24,137 nt of DNA from NCBI GenBank assembly GCA_023231265.1, contig JALNVT010000012.1, forward strand, positions 1 through 24,137, given 5' to 3'. A model generated the notes under the pieces. The model saw nothing but the letters and a program-made list of their open reading frames with translations, was not told the origin of the DNA and searched no databases. The stretch comes from Sphaerochaetaceae bacterium. GTDB lineage: Bacteria; Spirochaetota; Spirochaetia; Sphaerochaetales; Sphaerochaetaceae. The translations under genes were made by a program, and so were the position numbers. Shown here one piece after another: positions 1-7,304 of the stretch; position 1 is the first letter of the stretch, and every line of letters begins with the position of its first letter.

Positions 1-114
1 CGCAAGGCTTTTGGCTATTCTGATGATGACTATTTCTTTCTAAAGCTCTTTGATGCAAGTAGGAAAAGTTATGTAAGAAATCCATCCTCACATAAAATCC
101 CACAAAATTTATGA
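1..114 (+). CDS. ISL3-like transposase, C-terminal end only
   Basis: An open frame enters from the left edge and stops with TGA at 112-114, giving the last 37 residues. They contain KAFGYSDDDYFFLKLFDASR followed by YVRNPSSHK. The pattern of a basic residue, AFGY, an acidic run and YFFLK is, from memory, what closes ISL3-family DDE transposases. The stop lies inside what looks like the right inverted repeat, which is also usual for small insertion sequences. The rest of the protein is outside the window, so it is unknown whether the element is intact. The family assignment rests on the C-terminus alone. Confidence 0.55.
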   Translation, partial: RKAFGYSDDDYFFLKLFDASRKSYVRNPSSHKIPQNL

Positions 115-121
115 TTGAGCC
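98..121 (+). repeat. Probable right terminal inverted repeat of the insertion sequence
   Basis: Read from outside inward on the minus strand this begins GGCTCAATCATAAATTTTG and continues with TGGGA. ISL3-type ends commonly start GG(C/G)TC, and the transposase stop codon falls within it. If position 121 is the element boundary, the next 8 bp (TATTCTTT, 122-129) would be the target duplication. The left end is outside the window, so this is inference. Confidence 0.4.
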
Positions 122-512
122 TATTCTTTTAATATGTTTCCACTTTAGTTTATCTTGTTAGTTATGTCAAGAGTACTATAAATTTATTTAGCTTTTTTAC
201 AATTACTACCTTCATTTATTGCAAATGTAAAATATAATTGCTCATATTGAAAGTATTTATTATTTTGTAAAACTTATGTTCAATCTTCATTCGACGACAT
301 AATATATTTGTTATTTTTCTTTTATATATATTTAACGACATAAAATAAAATTTATTTTTTGATTTATATGAAAATATATTTATTGTTGATAATACAAACA
401 TTGATGCGACAAATAATGTCTTGCATCTTCAGTTACCAACCAACTGATTGCATCGTAAAATCAATCCAAAGTAAAAATATTAACAAAAAATAATGTTTTT
501 TGTAAATTTCCA
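122..512. other. AT-rich intergenic stretch with no supported gene
   Basis: About 390 bp between the insertion-sequence end and the first tRNA promoter. The only open frame of note (61 codons, minus strand) is a low-complexity product of AT-rich DNA with no recognisable ribosome binding site or motif. I see no convincing hairpin-plus-T-tract or RNA gene. Confidence 0.5.
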
Positions 513-541
513 TTGACAATAATCTGTGTTTTGAGTATCTT
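513..541 (+). promoter_or_regulatory. Sigma70-type promoter of first tRNA-Asp
   Basis: A perfect -35 TTGACA at 513-518, a 17-bp spacer and a -10-like TATCTT at 536-541. The tRNA 5' end follows 12 bp later, consistent with a short 5' leader removed by RNase P. Confidence 0.6.
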
Positions 542-552
542 AAGCAAGTCTT

Positions 553-626
553 GAGGGCGTAGCGAAGATGGTTATCGCGACGGCCTGTCACGCCGTAGAT
601 CGCGGGTTCGATCCCCGTCGCTCTCG
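553..626 (+). tRNA. tRNA-Asp (GTC anticodon), copy 1
   Basis: A 74-nt cloverleaf. The acceptor stem GAGGGCG pairs with CGCTCTC (one G-T), followed by discriminator G. The D stem is GCGA/TCGC, the anticodon stem is ACGGC/GCCGT around loop CTGTCAC (anticodon GTC), and the T arm is GCGGG-TTCGATC-CCCGT. CCA is not encoded. The copy at 3043-3116 differs by one base in the D loop. It has its own promoter and a hairpin terminator directly downstream, so it is a single-gene unit. Confidence 0.95.
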
Positions 627-634
627 ATACATTT

Positions 635-662
635 ACAACTCTGATTCCAGAGTTGTTTTTTT
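635..662 (+). terminator. Intrinsic terminator of first tRNA-Asp
   Basis: A perfect 9-bp stem, ACAACTCTG / CAGAGTTGT, with loop ATTC and seven T from 656. It starts 8 nt after the tRNA. Confidence 0.85.
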
Positions 663-694
663 ATACATAAATTATACTTAAATTCTTTCAAGAC

Positions 695-740
695 AACAAA
701 AAAGCTGCCTCTCCACTCTCAAATAGGATCTGGCAGCTTT
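695..740 (-). terminator. Terminator of the gntR-ABC operon
   Basis: A 9-bp stem, AAAGCTGCC (701-709) / GGCAGCTTT (732-740), lies 26 bp beyond the stop of the last operon gene. Read on the minus strand the stem is followed by TTTTGTTG. The plus strand also has T-rich sequence after the stem, so it may work in both directions. Confidence 0.75.
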
Positions 741-766
741 ATATTTTTTGCTAGTTTCTCTATAAA

Positions 767-1549
767 TTAATTCTTTTTATCATTCAATGTTGTTCTTCTT
801 GAAATAGCATATGCCAAGAGAAGAAGAGGAATGCTGATTATAAATGTGGTTGATAAGAAATTTCTTAAAACATTTATATCATATGTACTGTATCCAAAAC
901 CACCAAACTTAGAGGAATAGCCAAATAGATTTGAAATTCTAAGAGATATATCTGCTATCTTACTTCCAGTTATCCTGGTGCTGAGAACTATTCTTGGAAT
1001 CAACATTGCCATCAAAACAGGTATTCCAACAAATATCAGTGCTCTTATTCTAGGTCTCACTCTGTTCCATATTGAAATTATGAATGATGCAACAGCATAT
1101 GTATTGAATAACGAGGAGAATATCCAAAAGAAGTCTTTTACAAAGAGCTCACCATTTGGAATTGAACCCTTATAAAGATCCAAGATTTCATTACCTGATG
1201 TTAGGTAGGTCATACCAGCAAGACTTGCTAAAAGTGCAAATGCCGCAATGACAGTCATCATTGACAGAGCACTTGATAGCATTGTTGAAAGACGTGTTCT
1301 ACCAAATTGATTGCCTGTAGCCAAAATTGGTTTTGCCAGTGCTAAGGTATAGATGAAAAATACCAATGTCATTACAGAGAAAGATGGTGTCACATCGTTC
1401 ATCAATTTGACAAAGCCACCACTTACTTCTGTAAAACTCATGACAATGATGCCACTAAGAATATTCACTCCAAAAACAATCAGCATTATAAAACCTATTG
1501 TTTTAAAATTATCGTATGTTAGAAATTTATATGTTTGTTTGATTTTCAT
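767..1549 (-). CDS. ABC-2-like membrane protein of a GntR-controlled exporter
   Basis: A 260-residue protein with about six hydrophobic segments, at roughly residues 15-38, 55-77, 88-115, 135-160, 165-190 and 232-250, and a charged C-terminus (RRTTLNDKKN). It has no signal peptide or enzyme motif. It starts one base after the stop of the ABC ATPase gene, so the two are surely co-translated and should form one transporter: two ATPase and two membrane subunits. In Firmicutes, YtrA-type GntR regulators sit beside comparable modules that respond to cell-wall or peptide antibiotics. Substrate and direction cannot be read from the sequence; export is the usual assumption for ABC-2 types. I place it by size, helices and context, not by a recognised signature. 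Confidence 0.75.
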   Translation of the reverse strand: MKIKQTYKFLTYDNFKTIGFIMLIVFGVNILSGIIVMSFTEVSGGFVKLMNDVTPSFSVMTLVFFIYTLALAKPILATGNQFGRTRLSTMLSSALSMMTVIAAFALLASLAGMTYLTSGNEILDLYKGSIPNGELFVKDFFWIFSSLFNTYAVASFIISIWNRVRPRIRALIFVGIPVLMAMLIPRIVLSTRITGSKIADISLRISNLFGYSSKFGGFGYSTYDINVLRNFLSTTFIISIPLLLLAYAISRRTTLNDKKN

Positions 1550-1550
1550 T

Positions 1551-2399
1551 TTAAAATCCCCCTTCGTTGGTCAACTCGATAAACAGAGTTTGAAGATCAA
1601 CACTTGATACCTGAACACCATCATCTGGTTTCACATCACCTACAACTATACTTGTTGTCTCAGAGCCCACTGTATCTGTTCCCAGAATTCTGCAATCTTC
1701 AGTAGCTCTCTCAACATCAGCTTTCAAGCCTTTTACACTCAGTGAGTTTTTAAGAAGTTCATCCACATCACCCTGAACAATTACAGAGCCCTCTTTAATT
1801 ATTATGGCTCTTTCAATCAGACTGCTCACTTCATCTATAAGATGAGTGCTTATTATGTAGCACACCTCATCTTGTTTTTCTGCAAAACGAGAGAGAAGCA
1901 TTTTGTAGAAAGCATTTCTATGATTTGCATCCAATCCCAAAATAGGTTCATCAAACATAACAAATTTGCAGGATGAGCAGATTCCCATTATAACTTTAAA
2001 TATTGTTGAATAACCTGTAGATAGCTTTGCTATTTTTTGGTTTGTATCCAGTTTGAAATCTTTAGCAAGCGTGAAGGCATATTCCACATCAAATTCTTCA
2101 TCAAAGATCTTTGCAATTTTGAATAAATCTTTTACTTTTCTGTTTCCATTGAAGCTTGTCTCACTCATGAGATAGATGTTAGATAGAAGTTCATCAGATT
2201 TGATGATCTGTCCATCCAACAGTATCTCACCTGATGTTTGGAATATTCTTTGACTTATGATGTTCATCAATGTACTTTTACCTGCACCATTGCGTCCAAG
2301 CAAGGCATAGATGTGAGATGTTTCAAATTCCATTGAAACATTGTTAAGAGCTCTTACTGTCCCAAAGTTTTTTGTTACATTTTTAATTTCTAATTTCAA
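1551..2399 (-). CDS. ABC transporter ATP-binding protein (BcrA/YtrB type)
   Basis: A 282-residue cytoplasmic ATPase that should power the membrane protein encoded next to it. The Walker A motif GRNGAGKST is at residues 35-43. The signature loop is the variant LSTGY instead of LSGGQ. Walker B is FVMFDEPILGLD, and the H-loop is in YIISTHLIDE. The last ~70 residues after the nucleotide-binding domain are poorly conserved in this class. The start codon overlaps the gntR stop by 4 bp (ATGA), and the membrane gene starts 1 bp after its own stop, so the three genes form a tight gntR-ATPase-permease operon. Single-domain size and neighbours fit the drug- or bacitracin-resistance ABC subfamily; the substrate is unknown. 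Confidence 0.9.
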   Translation of the reverse strand: MKLEIKNVTKNFGTVRALNNVSMEFETSHIYALLGRNGAGKSTLMNIISQRIFQTSGEILLDGQIIKSDELLSNIYLMSETSFNGNRKVKDLFKIAKIFDEEFDVEYAFTLAKDFKLDTNQKIAKLSTGYSTIFKVIMGICSSCKFVMFDEPILGLDANHRNAFYKMLLSRFAEKQDEVCYIISTHLIDEVSSLIERAIIIKEGSVIVQGDVDELLKNSLSVKGLKADVERATEDCRILGTDTVGSETTSIVVGDVKPDDGVQVSSVDLQTLFIELTNEGGF

Positions 2400-2764
2400 T
2401 TTATTTCTTCCTTATTTATCATATCAATTATGTATCTCTTGCTAAAAGAAAGCCTTTTTGCTTCATTTACCATTGGCTTAACAAAGTCTGAGTAGAAACT
2501 CTCGCTTCTCTTCTCTTTGATGAGCTCTCTTGCACCTGTTGATACAAACATACCAACACCACGTTTTTTATATAGAATCTTCTGGTCCACAAGAATATTG
2601 ATTCCTTTAAGTACAGTTGCTGGATTTATTTTATATCCAACAGAAATTTCTGTAGTTGATGGAATCTGCATCTCATCACCATATACTCCTATAAGAATAT
2701 CTTCTTCGATGGAATTGGCTATCTGCATAAAAATTGGCACTCCACTGTTTGCGCTAAATTTCAT
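2396..2764 (-). CDS. GntR-family repressor, short YtrA type
   Basis: A 122-residue protein with an N-terminal winged helix at about residues 8-76. It contains PIFMQIANSIEEDILIGVYG, then IPSTTEISVGYKINPATVLKGINILVDQKILYKKRGVGMFV in sequence, the usual GntR helix-turn-helix and wing. Only ~45 helical residues follow, instead of a FadR/HutC effector domain; this is the YtrA architecture, usually linked to ABC exporter operons. The start ATG has GAAGGAG (2769-2775) at good spacing. An inverted repeat at 2777-2800 overlaps the -10 region of the operon promoter, so autorepression released by an unknown inducer is the likely logic. Confidence 0.9.
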   Translation of the reverse strand: MKFSANSGVPIFMQIANSIEEDILIGVYGDEMQIPSTTEISVGYKINPATVLKGINILVDQKILYKKRGVGMFVSTGARELIKEKRSESFYSDFVKPMVNEAKRLSFSKRYIIDMINKEEIN

Positions 2765-2776
2765 TTTTACTCCTTC

Positions 2777-2800
2777 GGTTAATTACTTGACTAGTTAACC
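2777..2800 (-). promoter_or_regulatory. Operator dyad for the GntR repressor
   Basis: A 24-bp inverted repeat with outer arms GGTTAA / TTAACC and further symmetric TA positions inside (TTAC and CTAG halves). It covers the end of the -10 hexamer and the presumed transcription start, ending 1 bp before the Shine-Dalgarno. That is where a repressor would block initiation. Assignment to this GntR is by position. Confidence 0.6.
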
Positions 2801-2826
2801 ATAACACTAAAATACAGGGATGTCAA
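2798..2826 (-). promoter_or_regulatory. Promoter of the gntR-ABC operon
   Basis: On the minus strand: a perfect -35 TTGACA (2821-2826), a 17-bp spacer and -10 TATGGT (2798-2803). The predicted start is near 2790, giving a leader of about 25 nt. Confidence 0.65.
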
Positions 2827-3001
2827 ACTGAAATCACATCAAGTTTTAAAACTGACATCTAAAAAATCATAAAAATTCAAATATATAAGAATAAATAAGA
2901 TATTTTTGAGCTGAAATTTTAAGGATAATTCAAGAAAAACCTTTAATTAGAGCCTTTAAAAGCATTATTTGACACATTTTTAACTTTTTTCTTTTTTTAC
3001 A

Positions 3002-3028
3002 TTGACAAAAATTCAGAATTCCTATAGT
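3002..3028 (+). promoter_or_regulatory. Probable promoter of second tRNA-Asp
   Basis: TTGACA at 3002-3007 and TATAGT at 3023-3028, but with a 15-bp spacer, shorter than the 17 bp at copy 1. The tRNA begins 14 bp after the -10. Confidence 0.5.
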
Positions 3029-3042
3029 TTCATCAATGTCAT

Positions 3043-3116
3043 GAGGGCGTAGCGAAGCTGGTTATCGCGACGGCCTGTCACGCCGTAGATCGCGGGTTCG
3101 ATCCCCGTCGCTCTCG
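3043..3116 (+). tRNA. tRNA-Asp (GTC anticodon), copy 2
   Basis: Same 74-nt cloverleaf as copy 1, with anticodon loop CTGTCAC and acceptor GAGGGCG / CGCTCTC. The only difference is C instead of A in the D loop (AAGCTGG versus AAGATGG). CCA is not encoded. It has its own promoter and terminator. Its flanks otherwise do not match copy 1, so the two are separate transcription units, not a recent tandem duplication of a larger block. Confidence 0.95.
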
Positions 3117-3126
3117 TTTCATAAAA

Positions 3127-3155
3127 ACTTCTTATTAATTTAAGAAGTTTTTTTT
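3127..3155 (+). terminator. Intrinsic terminator of second tRNA-Asp
   Basis: An 8-bp stem, ACTTCTTA (3127-3134) / TAAGAAGT (3141-3148), with loop TTAATT and eight T (3148-3155). Confidence 0.85.
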
Positions 3156-3483
3156 GTTCTTACAGAAAAAAGCATCGCAATCAGGGCTCTATATGGCAAT
3201 TTTAATCAATTTCTGAAAAAATTCTTGTTCATCATATCAAACTTCAAAGCAAATTTGAGAATAACAGCTTTCTTAAGAAAGTACTTCAATATAAGTACTT
3301 AATTCATTTCATCACCTAAAATTACATGCACCAATCTCTTCAAGAGAATTAAAAATAGATTTGATATAGTAAATTAAAGTACAATATAGTCCATTTATTG
3401 GAGAATTCTTGTTCATTATAATAAACACTTATGTTACCACAATAACACTTTATATGCTTTTTAAACATTTTTTGCAAAATCTA
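3156..3483. other. AT-rich intergenic stretch upstream of asd
   Basis: About 330 bp without a supported gene. The phrase AATTCTTGTTCAT occurs twice (near 3220 and 3404), but I see no conserved riboswitch core; in particular no lysine-type element could be traced by eye. Confidence 0.4.
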
Positions 3484-3512
3484 TTGATTTTTTAACGGAT
3501 TACAGTTATTGT
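3484..3512 (+). promoter_or_regulatory. Promoter of asd
   Basis: TTGATT (3484-3489), a 17-bp spacer and TATTGT (3507-3512). The predicted start is near 3519, about 40 nt before the ATG. Confidence 0.5.
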
Positions 3513-3558
3513 ATTTGAAATTAGAAAATAAACGGACAATATCCGGAGGGAATAATTT

Positions 3559-4587
3559 ATGAATGAGAATAAGAAAATTAAAGTAGCTGTCATTGGCGCA
3601 ACAGGTGCCGTAGGACAAGTATTTATGTGGAAGTTGGCTCAACATCCATGGTTTGATGTAGTATATGCAACAGCATCTGCTTCTAGAATTGGACTCGCTT
3701 ATTCTGAGACTACCCACTGGATATTACCCCTTGAAATGCCTCAAGAAATTCGAGACATCAAAATGAAAGAATTTAAAATTAAATCAATGCAAGAAGCGGG
3801 CGTTCAAATTGTTTTTTCAGCTTTACCTGCAGGTGTTGCACGTGAAGCGGAACCACAGTTAAGAGCAGCTGGTTTCTATATCTTCTCAAATGCTGCTGCT
3901 ATGAGATACGATAGTAATGTACCAATCCTTATTCCTGAAACTAACTATGAAAAACTAGATTTAATCAGAGACCAAGGATATCCAAAAACAGGTTTTGTGG
4001 TAACAAATGCAAACTGTGTAACAACAGGTTTGGCTATGGCACTTGCTCCACTTAGAAAATTTGGAATCAATACTGTATCTATCAACAGCTATCAGAGTGT
4101 AAGTGGTGCAGGATATCCTGGATTATCATCTTTAGATATTCAAGATAACTGTATTCCTTTCATCAATGGTGAGGAAGAAAAGATTGAAAAAGAAATTAAA
4201 AAGATATTATCAATTGACCCAGAAGTTTATGCCTTCACAGTTCGTGTGCCAGTTATGTTTGGTCACTTAGAAACTGTTTGGTTGGACTTAGATAAAGATG
4301 TCGACGTTGATGATATAGAAAAAGCTTGGAAGGATTTCAAAATTGAAACAGATTTGCCTTCAACTCCAGAACAGCCTGTGGTCTATAGCAGTGAGAAGAC
4401 CTTCCCACAGCAGAAATATTCTTTCTGGGGTAATCCAAGCGGCATGGTAGTTTACACTGGTAGACTCAAAAAGAAAAAGAACAAAATTGGTTTCTGTTTG
4501 ATGGTAAACAACATTGTAAAAGGTGCAGCTGGTGGATCAATCCAGAACGCTGAGTTGTTTGTTAAAAAGTACGGTTTATTGGACTAA
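3559..4587 (+). CDS. asd: Aspartate-semialdehyde dehydrogenase, archaeal/fungal type
   Basis: A 342-residue cytoplasmic enzyme that reduces L-aspartyl-4-phosphate to aspartate-4-semialdehyde with NADPH, the branch point to lysine/diaminopimelate, threonine and methionine. The N-terminal Rossmann motif is VAVIGATGAVGQ (9-20). The catalytic Cys153 lies in NANCVTTGLA. SYQSVSGAGYPG (178-188) and the acid-base His236 in VPVMFGHLETVW follow. The NANCVT and SVSGAGYPG forms are those of the archaeal/yeast subgroup, not the E. coli one. The ATG is preceded by CCGGAGGG (Shine-Dalgarno at 3545-3550). It is a single-gene unit, with its own promoter and a strong terminator. No other lysine or threonine pathway gene is in the window. 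Confidence 0.95.
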   Translation: MNENKKIKVAVIGATGAVGQVFMWKLAQHPWFDVVYATASASRIGLAYSETTHWILPLEMPQEIRDIKMKEFKIKSMQEAGVQIVFSALPAGVAREAEPQLRAAGFYIFSNAAAMRYDSNVPILIPETNYEKLDLIRDQGYPKTGFVVTNANCVTTGLAMALAPLRKFGINTVSINSYQSVSGAGYPGLSSLDIQDNCIPFINGEEEKIEKEIKKILSIDPEVYAFTVRVPVMFGHLETVWLDLDKDVDVDDIEKAWKDFKIETDLPSTPEQPVVYSSEKTFPQQKYSFWGNPSGMVVYTGRLKKKKNKIGFCLMVNNIVKGAAGGSIQNAELFVKKYGLLD

Positions 4588-4623
4588 GCTAAATCAATCA
4601 CGGCCTGAGTTATTATTATTATT

Positions 4624-4653
4624 AGAGAGGAAGGTTCGTCCATCCTCTCTTTT
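4624..4653 (+). terminator. Terminator of asd
   Basis: Stem AGAGAGGA (4624-4631) / TCCTCTCT (4643-4650), extended by GG/CC inside an A-A mismatch, with a short TTCGT loop and a TTTT tail. Confidence 0.8.
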
Positions 4654-4671
4654 CATTTGTCTCAGGTAAAA

Positions 4672-4706
4672 TAAAGACTCCCGACATATTGTGGGTCGAG
4701 AGCCTT
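4672..4706 (-). terminator. Terminator of the U32 gene
   Basis: A hairpin with left arm AAGACTCCCGAC and right arm GTCGAGAGCCTT (10 pairs, two single mismatches), 20 bp past the stop. On the minus strand it is followed by TTTATTTTAC. It lies back to back with the asd terminator. Confidence 0.6.
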
Positions 4707-4726
4707 CATTTTAAAGTAAATCAGAG

Positions 4727-6913
4727 CTATTCCTGAATAAGATAGGTCAAACAGTTTCTAACAATCACCTTATATTTTATTCCACGCTGTTCAATGTGAT
4801 ATGTATTATCACGAGTGCAGCCAAGACAGGATAGATTTTTTGAATCATGTCTGAAGCAAGAGCGAGATATAAACAGAGGTGGGACAAATTCAGGTTCAAC
4901 TGGAGTTGGTTCAAAAGGCCATCTTGATGTATCTTTATTTACTGTTTCCATGAACATGTATCCACCACAGAAATTAGGAATCATCTCCTTCACAGATTGA
5001 GCCGAACCACTGTTTCCGAGATAGAGATAGATATCAGCAAAGGCATGTATCTGAGTGTTTATTTTGTTTATCCAACTCATCTGAGCAATGTTGTTTATTC
5101 CAACTCTGGTTTTATCAAGCAGATGCTGTATTTCAAGTTTCTTCACAAGATCACTGAGTCTCTTCATATCAGTCTCTTCATCAAGAGATAATGGTGACAG
5201 TGGCAAGTAATACAGACCTCCAATCTCAATCAGCTCTTCTACATCTGAAGGTATTGTTGTGAAGAAAGGAAGACCATCATCCAAAACTAAAGAAGCTCTC
5301 TTTGGAAGCTGCTCCATTTCAACTTTTGCATATGCAACCAGGTCCACAGGACTCTCCAAATATTGTTCAAATTTCTCTTCAAGAATCTCATACCAAGTTC
5401 TTCTCAACTGCTTTATCTGAGATAGCGGAATGAACAGCTTACCATCAGCTATTCCACTGTTATCTACAATGTTGAATGTATCACAGACAACAGGACTTTT
5501 ATCAGATCGTTTTAAGATCTTTGTGATCTTGCCTCTCCAATCAAAATAAGATATTGATTTCTCAACTGCAAGATCACTCTTATATTGAGCGTCTATCATA
5601 AGGTCATTGCTTGTGGATAGCTCTATAGAATCACTGTTTATAATCACGTTTATATTCAGAGGAACTTTTTTTAACTGAAGTCGATCTGTATTTATTAGTT
5701 TTTCATCTTGGTCATGATAAGATATCAAGTAAAGGATATCACCCTCTTTAGGTGGTAGATTGTTAACATTCACACCAATAAAGACAGTATCCCCTTTTCT
5801 TGCTCTTGTCAGAGATTTTGAATATCTGTCCTGTATTGCAAAAACACTGAATTTATTTGCTTCAACAGGAGCTCTCTCTCCCTCACTCAAATACATTAGT
5901 CCATCATGAATGGCTATATCTTCAAACAATTCAACTTGCGCATAGCAGCTTGATACAAGATCATCACAGCTTATAACACGAGCTGCAGGAAGACCTCTGT
6001 GGCCTGGAAAGTCAGGAGAGCATAGAGGCTCTGAATTTCTATCTGTTGGCTGTGCTCCAACTCGTCCATATTTTGTTGTCCATCCACCATAGCTTGATCG
6101 TGAGAAAGCTACCTGCAATCTTTTGAATGCTTCAGTTGCATCCTCACCATCGAGAACCAATCTGTATGCCTTTGTTACAGCTGCAACGTAGGATGGAGAT
6201 TTCATTCTTCCCTCTACTTTGAGGCTGTCTATTCCAATCTGCTGCAATAGCTTCACACTGTTACCGAGTTCTAAATCCTTCATTGAAAAGAACCATGCAT
6301 CTTCTTCTTCATCACTGAACCAAGTTCTGCAGATTTGAGCACAAGCTCCTCCATTTGCAGAGCGTCCTGTTATTATATGGGAAGCCATGCACAAACCAGA
6401 GAAACTGTAACACAGAGCCCCATGAATGAAGACTTTTAACTCAACATCAGGACACTGCACTCTGATATGCTTGATCTCACTCACAGTCAATTCTCTTGCA
6501 AGAACAACTCTTGAGAAACCTAGAAGCATCATCTCTCTTACACCTTCAACAGAATGAACTGCTAGTTGTGTTGAGCCATGCAGAGGAAGTTTCTTGTAGT
6601 TATCTCTAATCAATTTAGCAACTCCAAGATCCTGAACAATGACACCATCACATCCAATCAGCTCAAGATGTCTCAAGGTTTTTGCAACACTTTCTATCTG
6701 TAAATCAACCAAAACTGTATTTATTGTAACATAAACACATCGGTTATTATCTTTTGCATATTTGAAAAGCTTTGAGTATTCTTCAAAAGTAAAATTTGTG
6801 GCATTCTTTCTTGCTGAGAAGTTTTTCAGTCCTAAATATACTGCATCGGCTCCTTCTCTAAACGCAACCAATGCGCACTGCATAGATCCTGCCGGGATTG
6901 CAAGTTCACTCAT
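4727..6913 (-). CDS. Peptidase U32 family protein, RlhA/YdcP-like
   Basis: A 728-residue protein. The first ~300 residues are a U32 barrel opening ELAIPAGSMQCALVAFREGADAVYLG. It carries the family signature LKVFIHGALCYSFSGLCMAS with C168 and C175, then C191 and C195 in GGACAQICR. In characterised U32 proteins such cysteines hold an Fe-S cluster, and their spacing is close to that in UbiU. The long C-terminal region and length match the RlhA class (23S rRNA C2501 hydroxylation) better than short TrhP-type proteins. Near the C-terminus another cysteine set (CFRHDSKNLSCLGC and a late NCL) could bind metal. The start used is the ATG at 6911-6913, behind AAAGGA; the frame continues upstream for 23 residues without family similarity. 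A single-gene unit. Role in RNA modification is inferred; the peptidase name is historical. Confidence 0.85.
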   Translation of the reverse strand: MSELAIPAGSMQCALVAFREGADAVYLGLKNFSARKNATNFTFEEYSKLFKYAKDNNRCVYVTINTVLVDLQIESVAKTLRHLELIGCDGVIVQDLGVAKLIRDNYKKLPLHGSTQLAVHSVEGVREMMLLGFSRVVLARELTVSEIKHIRVQCPDVELKVFIHGALCYSFSGLCMASHIITGRSANGGACAQICRTWFSDEEEDAWFFSMKDLELGNSVKLLQQIGIDSLKVEGRMKSPSYVAAVTKAYRLVLDGEDATEAFKRLQVAFSRSSYGGWTTKYGRVGAQPTDRNSEPLCSPDFPGHRGLPAARVISCDDLVSSCYAQVELFEDIAIHDGLMYLSEGERAPVEANKFSVFAIQDRYSKSLTRARKGDTVFIGVNVNNLPPKEGDILYLISYHDQDEKLINTDRLQLKKVPLNINVIINSDSIELSTSNDLMIDAQYKSDLAVEKSISYFDWRGKITKILKRSDKSPVVCDTFNIVDNSGIADGKLFIPLSQIKQLRRTWYEILEEKFEQYLESPVDLVAYAKVEMEQLPKRASLVLDDGLPFFTTIPSDVEELIEIGGLYYLPLSPLSLDEETDMKRLSDLVKKLEIQHLLDKTRVGINNIAQMSWINKINTQIHAFADIYLYLGNSGSAQSVKEMIPNFCGGYMFMETVNKDTSRWPFEPTPVEPEFVPPLFISRSCFRHDSKNLSCLGCTRDNTYHIEQRGIKYKVIVRNCLTYLIQE

Positions 6914-7304
6914 ATTATATCCTTTCATAGTTAATTTTATTTTTATTACCAAATTACAAATACATAATAAATATGAATTCAATTGATGTTTGATACTACA
7001 TTATTATAGTGAAGATACATGCAATTTAATAGTGTAATTGAAACACAAAATATAATTAATAAGTAAAAATTTACCTATTTGTTGTTAATGCTTCATAACT
7101 ATTGAATTTTATTGCTAAAATGTTATACTATATTCACGGACAAGAAAAATAGCAGCTACTTAAGCAATGCTTTTTTCTACGTTTCATTACCAGATTTTTC
7201 TATTAGATAACTTTAAAGATTATCTTTACAAGCAAGCCTTTATCTTTATTTCTATCAAATGAAAAGGATAATTAATAAGCAATATTTTATTACAGGAGTA
7301 ATAT
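6914..7304. other. Divergent intergenic region between the U32 gene and pckG
   Basis: About 390 bp with no gene. On the minus strand a perfect TATAAT (7003-7008) may be the -10 of the U32 gene, though its -35 is weak and the leader would be ~85 nt. On the plus strand the pckG promoter (7102-7129) leaves a leader of ~170 nt. That leader holds a short hairpin, AGATAA (7205-7210) / TTATCT (7220-7225), with a self-complementary loop. I see no known riboswitch. Confidence 0.45.
7102..7129 (+). promoter_or_regulatory. Promoter of pckG
   Basis: TTGAAT (7102-7107), a 16-bp spacer and TATACT (7124-7129). The predicted start is near 7136. Confidence 0.55.

Noticed and set aside
216..401. 61-codon minus-strand open frame
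   Set aside because: Low-complexity translation of AT-rich DNA, no Shine-Dalgarno and no recognisable family.
3220..3416. Repeated phrase AATTCTTGTTCAT upstream of asd
   Set aside because: Only two copies, AT-rich, no symmetry or fixed spacing to the promoter.
6914..6982. N-terminal extension of the U32 protein
   Set aside because: The 23 extra residues are unlike the family, while the ATG at 6911-6913 has AAAGGA and begins the conserved ELAIPAGSM.
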